Program-made: the position numbers and the translations under genes
The notes under the pieces: generated by a model
Databases searched by the model: none
What the model saw: only the letters and a program-made list of their open reading frames with translations
Told to the model about the DNA's origin: nothing
Part shown: piece after piece, positions 1-9,124 of the stretch
Numbering within the stretch: the stretch's first letter is position 1
How the letters are laid out: the number at the start of each line of letters is the position of its first letter
NCBI GenBank assembly: GCA_033296885.1
Contig: MU864093.1
Location: 1-28,148, forward strand
DNA: 28,148 nt
Direction: 5' to 3'
Source of the DNA: Triangularia verruculosa
Lineage: Eukaryota; Ascomycota; Sordariomycetes; Sordariales; Podosporaceae

Positions 1-158
1 GTGGTTGGAATTGGTGGTGATGTAGGTGGTGGTGGTGAAGCAGGGGTCGAAACCGGTTTTTGCAGTACCAATTTTTTTGTCCACCGCGTGCCCAGCTCAC
101 AACACCCTCAAAGAGCATCTGCCAACATCCATCAATATCAACAAGACCTACAAAATCG

Positions 159-2444
159 ATGGAGGAAGAGCTTGTGAAATTACGAAAGAAGTTGGAGGAG
201 GTCAAGCGCCAGGTATTGGAGGAGCAACATTTGCGTGAGGAGGCCGAGCGACGGCGTTTGGAGGAGCAACAGTTGCGTGAGGAGGCCGAGCTCCGGCGTT
301 TGGAGGAGCAACAGTTGCGTGAGAAGGCCCAACACGAGGTTCGTAACACCACACTTGTCGAGTACCTGCAGTATTGTCACCAGCATCTCTTCACCACGTT
401 CGACGTACAGCGGGATCCCAAGCTTACTACAACCGGTCCTGCTTCAACCCCGCACGGCAAGCTTTGCCCTACCTATCTCCGACACTGGAACGACTTTGAC
501 ACGCTACAACGCCGCACCCTCGACTGCCTCTTCTCCCTCTACCCGGCCGATCAAGAGGCGTTCCCGAGCCTGCACGCCACGCAAACACAGGGCCAGGAGA
601 TGCCGCGGGGTAAGATCGGAGATCACTTGGCCCTCGACCATTTTGTGCGCAACTTCGTTGAGACGCCCGTACGATCCATCTTCGCCCGGCTAATGAGGCA
701 CGATCGCACCCGGGACGAGTTCGGCATCGTCGGCCAAGTTCATTTTCATCATCGCGACACAACTCTCCCCGACGACAACGTCGAGCAGGTCGCCCGCCCG
801 CCCCCGGGTCCGGCTACACCACCGCCTGCGTTCTTCAAGTCTAGGGTCCAGCCGGATCGAATTTGCTGCTACCAGCCAGAGTCAGCCGAAAGACCTACCA
901 ATCTCTACCACATCGGATATAAACTGGCCCACAAAATTGTTCCCGACGCTTTCCGCCTCGGCCTCCACGACATGAACATCATCGACGACGTGGTTAACCG
1001 CAAGACAATTCCTGCGTCAGGCAGCGGAGAGCGGTCTATATACGACGCCGAGCAGCTGACAGCGGCAGCCTTCGCCCAGACTTTCGACCATATGGTCCGG
1101 GGTGGCCTCAGCTACGGCCTACTGACAACAGGCGAGATCCTGGTGTTTATCAAGGTGGACTGGACCAATCCGACAACAGCCTACTACTACGTCGTCGAGC
1201 TTGACAAGGAAACTCAAGTGCATCTAGACGCAGACAAAGTAATATACTGGTCTGCCGTCAGCCAGGTCCTAGCATTTACTTTGGCAGCTTTGAAACAGCC
1301 ATCTCCAAGCCAGAGCCAACTTGACTATGCTAACAAAAACCTAAAGCGGTGGGTAGTAACTTTCGATTCTGTTTACAGCGACATTAAAAGTAACTGGGGG
1401 GAGACTCCTGCGTCCGAATGGTTCTCCAAGTCGCCGTTATTGTCTAAAAAGAGGAAGGGGAGAAACCTCAGCCCATGTCCCACGGATCTGCCTAACCGCC
1501 GCCGTTCACCCTCCCGGGACTCGTCCGGCGGAGGTGCGGCGGGGCCGAACAGCGCCCCAACCCGCCGGTCGAGACGTATCGGTCTGCAGCAGTCATCCAG
1601 GGTAGGAGATACAAGCTCGGCCTCGCACCCTCCCAACCAAGGCGCCGCTGACAACCAGAAGCGCATGCCGTACTGCACTCAGAGGTGTCTGCTGAGACTG
1701 GTGAAGGGTGGTCTGCTCGACCAGGCGTGCCCGAACTTCGAGCTTCACCGGCGCGCCCATGACGTCGGAAATGGCCACCACCCCATAAGCCACTTCGAGT
1801 GGCTCCAGCTCCTCCGCACGCAGCTACACAAGACGCTGGACGATGGGATCGTCCCCGCTGGGATAGTAGGGGCCTGCGGTGTAATATTCCACGTTACGCT
1901 TCTTGGCTACGGCTACACCTTTATTGCTAAGGGCACCGTTGATACCCTGGTCCACAAGTTGGAGCACGAGGCCGATGTGTACAAACAGCTTGCACCCTTA
2001 CAAGGCGTATATATCCCCGTCTTTCTCGGCGCCGTCGACCTACGCACCCTCGATCGGACCTATTACTACGACCTTAACGTCGACATCGTCCACCTCACCT
2101 TTCTCTCCTGGGCCGGAGAGCCTCTCTACAAACCGATCGCCTCCGATGTCTTCCGAAAAGCCAATGTTGGGCAGGAAGTCGCTCGATCGGTGCGCGCTCT
2201 CCACCAAATGGGCGTCGCCCACACGGACGTACGGGCCCCTAATATGTTGTGGAACGAGGAGAACCGCAGGGTAATGATGATTGACTTTGAACGGGCCGTC
2301 CTTGGGAGCCCAGCCCGGCGTTCTCTGCTGCCGAAGTCGCCTAAGAGGCACCGAGGCCTGCCGCCTAAGGGGCGGCAGAGTGCTGAGACAGAGTTTGATA
2401 GAAAAGTGCAGAGTGATCTGTGGGCTATCCGGGGTATGTTATAA
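159..2444 (+). CDS. Coiled-coil / REase-like / protein kinase-like fusion protein
   Basis: Single open frame of 761 aa from the first ATG (159; context AAATCGATGG). The frame is open further upstream but has no ATG there. Residues 1-60 are a charged coiled coil built from 14-residue repeats. Residues about 230-260 resemble the PD-(D/E)XK nuclease-like domain that precedes kinases in many fungal accessory proteins: Asp233 in a QPDRIC context, then IGYKLAHK with Lys255. As I recall the family, the residue before YK is Glu; here it is Gly253. A basic, Ser/Pro-rich linker follows (about 430-505). The C-terminus is kinase-like: Lys591 (FIAKGT), Glu604, HTDVRAPN with Asp690 and Asn695, and DFE with Asp709. 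The catalytic set is therefore present, with DFE in place of DFG. A GTATGT donor lies at 2434, so the true C-terminus may be on one more exon. Substrate and cellular role are unknown. Related fusions have been discussed as effector or conflict proteins; that link is inference. Confidence 0.8.
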   Translation: MEEELVKLRKKLEEVKRQVLEEQHLREEAERRRLEEQQLREEAELRRLEEQQLREKAQHEVRNTTLVEYLQYCHQHLFTTFDVQRDPKLTTTGPASTPHGKLCPTYLRHWNDFDTLQRRTLDCLFSLYPADQEAFPSLHATQTQGQEMPRGKIGDHLALDHFVRNFVETPVRSIFARLMRHDRTRDEFGIVGQVHFHHRDTTLPDDNVEQVARPPPGPATPPPAFFKSRVQPDRICCYQPESAERPTNLYHIGYKLAHKIVPDAFRLGLHDMNIIDDVVNRKTIPASGSGERSIYDAEQLTAAAFAQTFDHMVRGGLSYGLLTTGEILVFIKVDWTNPTTAYYYVVELDKETQVHLDADKVIYWSAVSQVLAFTLAALKQPSPSQSQLDYANKNLKRWVVTFDSVYSDIKSNWGETPASEWFSKSPLLSKKRKGRNLSPCPTDLPNRRRSPSRDSSGGGAAGPNSAPTRRSRRIGLQQSSRVGDTSSASHPPNQGAADNQKRMPYCTQRCLLRLVKGGLLDQACPNFELHRRAHDVGNGHHPISHFEWLQLLRTQLHKTLDDGIVPAGIVGACGVIFHVTLLGYGYTFIAKGTVDTLVHKLEHEADVYKQLAPLQGVYIPVFLGAVDLRTLDRTYYYDLNVDIVHLTFLSWAGEPLYKPIASDVFRKANVGQEVARSVRALHQMGVAHTDVRAPNMLWNEENRRVMMIDFERAVLGSPARRSLLPKSPKRHRGLPPKGRQSAETEFDRKVQSDLWAIRGML
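216..330 (+). repeat. 42-bp coding tandem repeat (coiled coil)
   Basis: Nearly three copies of a 42-bp unit start at 216, 258 and 300, each beginning TTGGAGGAGCAACA. They encode LEEQxLREEAExRR heptad pairs in the N-terminal coiled coil of the kinase fusion. Copies differ at only a few bases, which suggests recent expansion. Confidence 0.85.
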
Positions 2445-4474
2445 TATGGAGCAGGGCAGCGTTATCTCGCCGTATGTGGTGGTGACTGGGCTAGCTGGGT
2501 ACCTACCTTTGTGTGGACGGTCGCTTGCATAGTAACCTTGTGTGGCCTTCTTACACGTTGCTTGCGCCAGATCATGTGATATAACCTCTCGCTAGAAGTT
2601 GAGTGCTGCAAGATCATCGTGTTGGTCCAGGCACAAAGCTTGGCATATCAGGTAGGGTGGTAGGCACGGAAATTGGTCGTTCTGTTGGTGCTGATGTCTC
2701 GCCCACCTCAGCAACAGCAACAACAATCGACTGGAACATGCAGCTCTGAAGAGGAGATCACTACCCGAATGCGAAGCAGAGCTCGCCAACAAGCTGCGAG
2801 AATTTGAGCATCTCTCTCCACAAGGCTTGCCCAGCCTCCAATGGCGAGCGCGGGGAACCTGTGCATCGGTGTGACTGGACCGAGGTCGTGCGCCGCCGAC
2901 GCACCCATTTGTTGACCGCAGGCCAGCTCAGAGGAGATAGATTCCCCGCGTTGGTGCCAGGCTACACGTACACTACACCCCGCGATGCCAGTTTAACCAG
3001 ATAAATTATCGAATATCGAGCATGAATAACCCAAATTGGGGTCCGGCCCCCGCGTCTTCGCGTAACGTGCCTCTCGTGCTGGCCGGGACAATGGATGATG
3101 AGCGAGCTTCTGGAATTTCGTAACCGACAGCCAATGACAGCCAATGACAGGCCCGCCTTGCAGCCACGAGGAAGCAGGGCCGATGCGGGCGATGGTGGTC
3201 CAGGCGTGAGGCGGGGACGCATGCAGGGTTTAGCAAAGCTAAGAAAAGCCAAGTTTGGTTAAGCGGCCCTAACCGGCCCCCCTCGTCCCTGATGGGCAAT
3301 TGATCGGCAAGATCAGTTGGCACCGAAAGCAACATCCCACTCGTAGGGCAGCAAAACCAGCGCGCTGGATCTGCCTTCTTGGCACCTGTTGTTGAAGGTC
3401 CAGAACAGTCCAGACGACACACTTTTGCTTCTCACGTTTTGGCCGTCTGCTGACTGCCGCATGAGGAAGCACAGTGTAGGTCCAACATGATGGAGAGAAA
3501 GATGAATGGGACGAAGGCGACCACCAGTCACAGTGTCAGCCACAAAAGATGCAAGGGAACCCGGCCAGCACACCACCTATCTCACATCCACTTTCCACCA
3601 CGCAGCTCCGCCGCACGGTACATATCTAGCGCAACACCGTGGATCAACACATCGTGGCCGGGTGGCCCTACGCCAGCGTCCGACCTCGATGCTGACTGCC
3701 GCCCCCTTGCACCTCCACGCCGCTGATTCTACCAACAACTTCCTCGGGTGATGTAGGAACACACCAAACTCCCTCAAGACCGCTCACTTCCTTCCATTTT
3801 CCACCAACGGTGGTTTGTTGACGGTCCCTCTTGGTCACCCATATTAACTCGCAACCTTTTTAGCCTGTTGCACACCACCACCACCACATAACCTCCGGGG
3901 ACACAGCTCAGTAGTACTGCAACACACTTAACACGGGGTACTACATCATTCACAAAGGACCTTGCTTCGTTATCAAGATATCCAAACAACTTTCGGTATT
4001 GCATTATTTTGCTCCGGTGTCCCGAGCCGTCTTTTCTTCCTCGAGACAACCCACCCCGCACGCGGAAACGCTCAAGTCACCCGAGACATTTTTTGTGACC
4101 ACTGCATCACCATCGGTCCGTTTTCGCTCAACTTACACTGCGGTATTCTTTTTTGGCTAGTCATTGCTTTTTTTTTCCTTCACCTTGCCCTCCAGGCTGA
4201 CCATATCGTTGCCGGCTGGCAAAGAGGGGGGGAGGTTGGTTAGGATATAAATAAGGGTCCGAAGGTGTACACATTACCCCCCGGAAGCGGTCATTTTTGT
4301 TGCTCCGCCCTCTTGAACTTTTTCTCTTCTTCTACCACGCTTGGCCATCTTGTATCTCCAACAGTACACACACTCATACACACCACACTTTGCCAGCCTG
4401 GGACTTTGCTGTCCACTCAAGGTCCCGCACAAACACAATCGTCATCACTTGATCAACACCACAAGACAGCCAAA
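2445..4474. other. Intergenic region with the promoter and leader of the SGNH gene
   Basis: No convincing gene on either strand: the open frames are short, overlapping and without recognisable motifs. Contents: a 10-bp tandem GACAGCCAAT x2 plus a half unit (3126-3150), a TATA element at 4246, and a T/C-rich stretch about 4300-4340 consistent with a fungal transcription start region. The ATG at 4475 would then carry a leader of roughly 200 nt. Confidence 0.6.
4246..4254 (+). promoter_or_regulatory. TATA box of the SGNH hydrolase gene
   Basis: TATAAATAA followed by a pyrimidine-rich tract (CTTTTTCTCTTCTTC near 4318-4335), about 220 bp upstream of the ATG at 4475. It is the only strong TATA match in the 2-kb spacer, and its spacing fits initiation near 4280-4340. 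Confidence 0.6.
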
Positions 4475-5323
4475 ATGTTCCTACCAATACACAACCTCAT
4501 GCTGGGTACGTTCCCCCTCCTTCTCACCCCTTACTTCCCCCCATGACTAACACCACCTCCAGCCCTCGCCACCCCCCTAGCCAACCACGGCGTCGCCGTC
4601 AACCACTTCAACCTCGGCGCCCGCGCCGTCCAGCCCATCGCCAACGGCACTCCCCTCCGCATCATGCCCCTGGGTGCCTCCATCACCTACGGCCAGGCCT
4701 CCACCGACGGCAACGGCTACCGCAGCGACCTCCGCAACCAGCTCGTCGCCGCGGGCAACACCCTCGTCAACTTCGTCGGCTCCCGCCAGGCCGGCACCAT
4801 GCGCGACAACGACGTCGAAGGCTGGCCCGGCGCGCGGATCGATCAAGTCCACGCCAAGGCCACCGCCGCCGTCTCGGTGCCAAAGTACAAGCCCAACGTG
4901 ATCCTCGTCAACGCCGGAACGAACGATGCGCTGCAGGATGCAGGTGTGAGTGGCGCCGCGGCAAGGATGGAGGCGATGCTGGTGGACTGCTGGAGGTTGT
5001 CGCCGCGGGCGGTGGTGGTGCTTTCGACGCTGCTGCTGAACCGGGATCCGGTCGTGGAGAGGAGGGTGCTGAATATCAATGACCAGTTTCGAGGGCTGGT
5101 CAAGAGGTTGAGGGATAGCGGGAGGGCGATTGTGCTGGTGGATATGCATTCTGACCAGGCGCCGATGGATGTGGATTTTGCCGATCAGACGCATCCGAAT
5201 GATACGGGGTATAGGAAGATGGCGAATGTGTGGTTTGCTGGGTTGGTGACGGCGGGACAGGAGGGGTTGATTAAGTCGCCTGAACCGGTGGCGGGATTGC
5301 CGGACGACGGGCTTCGGTCTTAG
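4475..5323 (+). CDS. Secreted SGNH/GDSL hydrolase, CE3-like esterase
   Basis: Two exons, 4475-4505 and 4563-5323 (263 aa). The intron 4506-4562 has a GTACGT donor, branch TGACTAAC at 4545-4551 and a CCAG acceptor. The joined frame supplies the missing N-terminus MFLPIHNLMLALATPLANHG, a plausible signal peptide, so the product is probably secreted. SGNH blocks are in order: IMPLGASITYG (nucleophile Ser50), Gly83 in FVGSRQAG, NAGTND (Asn131), and DQTHPND with Asp218 and His221 completing the triad. The GAS form of block I is, as I recall, common in fungal carbohydrate esterase 3-like proteins, which remove acetyl groups from xylan; the substrate here is inferred. There is no carbohydrate-binding module. 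Third positions are C-rich in the 5' half and G-rich in the 3' half. The frame stays open after the TAG. Confidence 0.9.
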
Positions 5324-5812
5324 AGGGATCGGAGGCTGTTTGTTTGTAGTGGTTTCGTCGGCGATGAGGGAGTTGTTGGGGGGGGTAAGGGGGCGGATAG
5401 GAGTGGTTATGAGCCGGCTGCAATGGTGAATGGTACTGGGCCTGGTGGCTTGCCGATGCTGCTGCCGCATCCGTATGGTGGTCCGGATAGAACGAGTCCA
5501 GATGCAGGATCTGCATCCTCGCAGCCAACGGTGGTGGTGGTTGAGGGGCCAAATGGTGAGAGGCCAGTGGCAACACCTATTCCTGCCATCGAGGGTCAAA
5601 AAGGGGAAAGGCCAGTGGCTTCTACCATTGTCGTGGTCAACGGGCCGATGTGGACCGTCGGTGTGGTCAAGGAGTCCAATGGTTCACTTGTCATTGACAT
5701 CGGACCGAAACCAAAAAACCAACAGCAGAGCTCATCCGCCTCGGTGATGAGAAAGCAAGCCATCAACAAAAAGGCAAAGAAGTTCTGCTTCCAGCCGCCG
5801 TCGCTGTCGTAG
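5324..5812 (+). other. In-frame open extension downstream of the SGNH stop codon
   Basis: After the TAG at 5321-5323 the same frame stays open for 162 codons to a TAG at 5810. The translation is Gly/Pro/Val-rich with a duplicated GERPVA element (PNGERPVATP and QKGERPVAST) and a Lys-rich end. It could be a readthrough C-terminus, part of an alternatively spliced form (a weak GTGACG donor at 5246 and the TCTTAG acceptor ending at 5323 would remove the stop in phase), or simply 3' UTR. The antisense strand is also open across much of this stretch, so base composition may explain the open frame. Confidence 0.3.
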
Positions 5813-6068
5813 GATATCGCAGTGCCGGTTGCGGTTGGGATCTTTGTGGGACGGGGAGACGGAGGAATAGGAATCATGACGTGACGACATTGCATTGGTT
5901 GGCGTTTTATTCTTTTTATCATCATTTTCTCTTGGGTTGTTGATTTCTGCAGGGTCAGGGGAGTTGGATACCACTTGACTTGGTGTCTGGAAGTTTTATT
6001 TGTCAGTATTCGTTAACGACAGGGGGATTTTATTCATGGCGCTGTTTTTTCTCATGGGTAGAGAAGAA

Positions 6069-6929
6069 TCAGGGGCGGGGTGGTTGAGACGTACAATGGA
6101 CTTCAACGGGTACATAGATGGTTAGTTGATTGGGCTGTAATAGTGTTGACGCCCTTGGAGCGGCCATGCGCCGTCTGTTCCTGCTGCTCATCGGGACAAG
6201 ACTCGGCTGCGTGAACGGGCCGGCGATCAGGTATGGGAGAAGCAAGATCGATATCACGAAGAATACAAGGCAATACAAGTTGGCGATTGCCTCTTTGCTG
6301 GCGTGGTCGCAGTCCCGGAATCTGTGTGGTTCTTCTGGTATGGAAGGTAGGACACGTCGCCGATTTCTCAAGTGTTGCTGGCGCTGCTGCTGCTGTCGTT
6401 TGTTCTTGTGAGGACGTTGAGGTTTGCAATTACTGCTGGTGACCTGGCCGCCGTCGTTCTCAGATTGATGATTCTGAAGCAGCGATTTGGAAGAAGAGCA
6501 TGAGGAGGAGGCGACTGACGGTGATTCTGCGTTTCTCTCGAACCAATCCCGCACGCGGGTTCCCGGTTCTGGCTCTTCTCGCAATTTGGGTGGCAGGATT
6601 TGGCCTTGCCACATTAAGGGGGGGATTTTCTCGGTGTCGGGGTCACTGCAGCAGAGGCTTTGGGAGCGTGGTTTTGTTGTGGTGGTTATGGTGCCGGAAC
6701 ATGAGGGTGTGTGGGCGCTGCCTGCGCAGCTGGTTTTGACCGATGCTGGGGGAGTGAGGAGGACGAAGGAACCTGTGCCTGTTGACGACGGCGGGGTGTA
6801 CTGGATGGTAGAGCCGCTGTTGCTGGAGGAGCTGGATAGTGTCCTACTGAGAACAGGTCTTGCTGGAGACTTGCTCCTGGCTTTGGGGCATGGTGTTGAT
6901 GGTGGCGGCCGTGAAGGTGAGGATCCCAT
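6069..6929 (-). CDS. Hypothetical Ser/Pro-rich single-pass membrane protein
   Basis: Open frame of 286 aa from an ATG with a good context (CACCATGGG). No family recognised. The first 200 residues are low-complexity and probably disordered: Ser/Pro/Thr-rich, then a basic Gln/Arg stretch at about 172-192. Residues about 217-237 (LYCLVFFVISILLLPYLIAG) form one clear hydrophobic segment, followed by a short basic tail of about 50 residues. This suggests a tail-anchored or single-pass topology with a long N-terminal region. A GTACGT donor at 6094 with a CTGAC branch and a CCAG acceptor about 108 nt on would replace the last 11 codons with a short alternative end. The gene is convergent with the SGNH hydrolase. 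It could be a chance open frame; the membrane segment and start context argue for a gene. Confidence 0.5.
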   Translation of the reverse strand: MGSSPSRPPPSTPCPKARSKSPARPVLSRTLSSSSSNSGSTIQYTPPSSTGTGSFVLLTPPASVKTSCAGSAHTPSCSGTITTTTKPRSQSLCCSDPDTEKIPPLMWQGQILPPKLREEPEPGTRVRDWFERNAESPSVASSSCSSSKSLLQNHQSENDGGQVTSSNCKPQRPHKNKRQQQQRQQHLRNRRRVLPSIPEEPHRFRDCDHASKEAIANLYCLVFFVISILLLPYLIAGPFTQPSLVPMSSRNRRRMAAPRASTLLQPNQLTIYVPVEVHCTSQPPRP

Positions 6930-8225
6930 GGTGATGTGGTGGGTGGTGGTGTGGTACGCTCACGATAGTTGCATCTGACAGAAACAAAAAAAAAGGCGGA
7001 ATGCCAAGAATTCAGGGGTAGGTGTAAATGGAAGGAAGGCCAGGGGCTGAATTGACCAAGGAAATGGCAGCTATTTCACATGATTATTCGTATAGACTGG
7101 AGTGGGTGGACCGGAATCCCCACGAGACGGCGGGCCTGTGGGAATAAAAGGCTACGGGCAATTATGCAGGACTCTTCGTCGTCTTTTGAAAACACTCAAG
7201 CGCTTGCACAGGAACGAGGGGTCATTGCCCCTGTTTGACTCGTAACTACTGGTCATTTTTGGAGTGACTTGTGTTGGACCATGGATGGGAACAATAGGGT
7301 GGGTGCAGGATGGCTTGCGGTCGTCTCAAGTCTTCAAAACATGGACGGGCAAAACGGACAAACTTGGAGAAGCAAGACCTGAGTAAGCTTTCCGCACTCA
7401 ATGCGTGACTGTAGAGACGAGGGCAAGTTTCGGACTTGAAAATATCTAGAATTCAAAGGAAGATAAAAAATTGCAAGACAGATCAAGTCCAAGTTTGAAG
7501 TCGAGAATCTGAAGCCTTAAGTATCGGGACCAATTCGGACACTTGAATCAATGTCTAGCCAGCAACGCTTGATGAGATAGCGTCGATCAGGCACCGCAAA
7601 GTCCCATGCAGATGCAGGTGTAAGATTCAGTGCAGTCCATAGCGTACCCGATCTTGCATATCGACTGCGAGCATGCTGTCATTCTGTATCAGATTTACCC
7701 AAACCCATGGGTCTGGGGTCTCCGACGGATGACCGAACCTCGCCTGGATGCGACAGGTCTGGTAATGCACGTCCCGTTCCACTGGCTGTTGAATCTGAAG
7801 TCCTGGGGTAAATGTAACTCTGAAATCACCATCAACATAACTCCTAACTAAAATATCGTCACTGTAGAATTCGACCCTCTAGAGGGCATGCCCAGACCTG
7901 CCCTAACTACCCAAAGATCAAGCATTTAACAGGTCAATCACTTCCTGTAAGGTCCGTACCTCCGGTGTGTCTTGACAAGTCAGCACCTGTCCCCACCGAA
8001 GGGCTCCATTCCGCAATGACAATGTTTTGATCAAGCCTCATGCCAATGTACCCATGGCTCAACTCTCAGAATAACCACAAAATCAAAATACCTCCACCGT
8101 TACCAACAGTCCCCTGTACTCGGTGTCCAAGAGGGTATCAAAATCAACCGTATAGCCCCAACGCCAACACCAGCCCATAAATGCAGGTGTGTTTCCATAA
8201 TTCCCGTTTCTCCCGCCGACTGCTT
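6930..8225. other. Intergenic region, no gene seen
   Basis: About 1.3 kb with lower GC than the flanking coding DNA. Only short open frames (73 aa or less) without motifs. It lies upstream of the 6069-6929 minus-strand gene and downstream of the 8226-9124 minus-strand gene, so it should hold the former's promoter and the latter's 3' end. No repeat or RNA gene recognised. Confidence 0.6.
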
Positions 8226-9124
8226 CTACCCCGGGTAGTTCATCACACCCCAAGAAGCCAGCTCAGCATCAAAGGAATCCTCAGTCTCGACACTATCCCT
8301 CGTATCAGCACACATTTTGGTCACATCAGGAATTGTCCGAGGAAAACTCACGATGCCTCACTCCACCCCCTAGTATGCTTCACCAAGTGAATCGCCCTCA
8401 CCTCTTTCGCACTGTAAGTCAACAGCCCGACCTCCGCCCCGCCCAACAACATCTCCGTCGGCTCCAAACCCTTGACATCATCAGAGGGCGACGGCGAGGG
8501 CGAAGCCGAAAACGAGGGCGACAGCGAAGGGGAACGCGAGTCCTCACTCTCAACAGACAACTCCCTCTGAACCTCCTTCTGTCCATTCACCACCCGCTTA
8601 GGTACCTCGACCGCATGTAAAAACTTTGGTGAACCCTCCGTCTTGAAATAATCCAGCACCTTTTCCCGGTTCTCCAACCATACCGCGCCCCCAACCGCGA
8701 GGAACTGTCTTCGGGCTTCGGCAACTTTCTTTGGGTCCCTCAGATCGTCCATGCCGTGATCGCCTTGGGGCCACAGCAGAATGGTTCCGAACTGGTCATA
8801 CACCGCTTGCAAGCGCGGCGAGCCGCACGAGCAGGCGATCGTATCTTGCGTCATGACCTCGAAGGCGGTATGTTCCTCGTTGCATGAGCAAGTGAAAACT
8901 GCTGGAACGTTCATCGCGAGGACTGGCCGGCCCATGTTATCCCAACTTCGGCATTCCTTGCCGTCATGGCTTCTGATGCAGTATTGGGGGTCGTGTACAA
9001 GTGGATTTTTTTTCCCGTCATACTGGCAAAAGGAGAACGGGCTCGGGCTGAAGGGGGAATCGGCCTTGATCCGGAGGACGGGGATGTCGGGCCTGGCACG
9101 GGGCCCAACCGCATTTGATTCCAT
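8226..9124 (-). CDS. Hypothetical protein with paired CxC motifs
   Basis: Two exons on the minus strand, 9124-8352 and 8292-8226 (279 aa). The start is the ATG at 9124 (GCCATGG context); the frame continues upstream without an ATG. A stop appears four codons' worth of bases into the intron, inside the GTGAGT donor. Splicing out 8351-8293 (59 nt, branch TGCTGATAC, acceptor GATAG) continues the frame to an acidic end, SVETEDSFDAELASWGVMNYPG over two stretches. Cysteines lie at 33, 49, 58, 79, 81, 98 and 100, with TCSC and ACSC pairs about 19 residues apart, which could bind metal. An aromatic, conserved-looking block follows (about 104-175), then a Ser/Pro repeat of low complexity. No family recognised; probably a fungus-restricted protein. 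No signal peptide or membrane segment. Confidence 0.75.

Noticed and set aside
4577..5599. 340-codon open frame antisense to the SGNH hydrolase
   Set aside because: His/Arg/Pro-rich translation typical of the shadow of a GC-biased gene; the plus strand has a complete catalytic family and a good intron.
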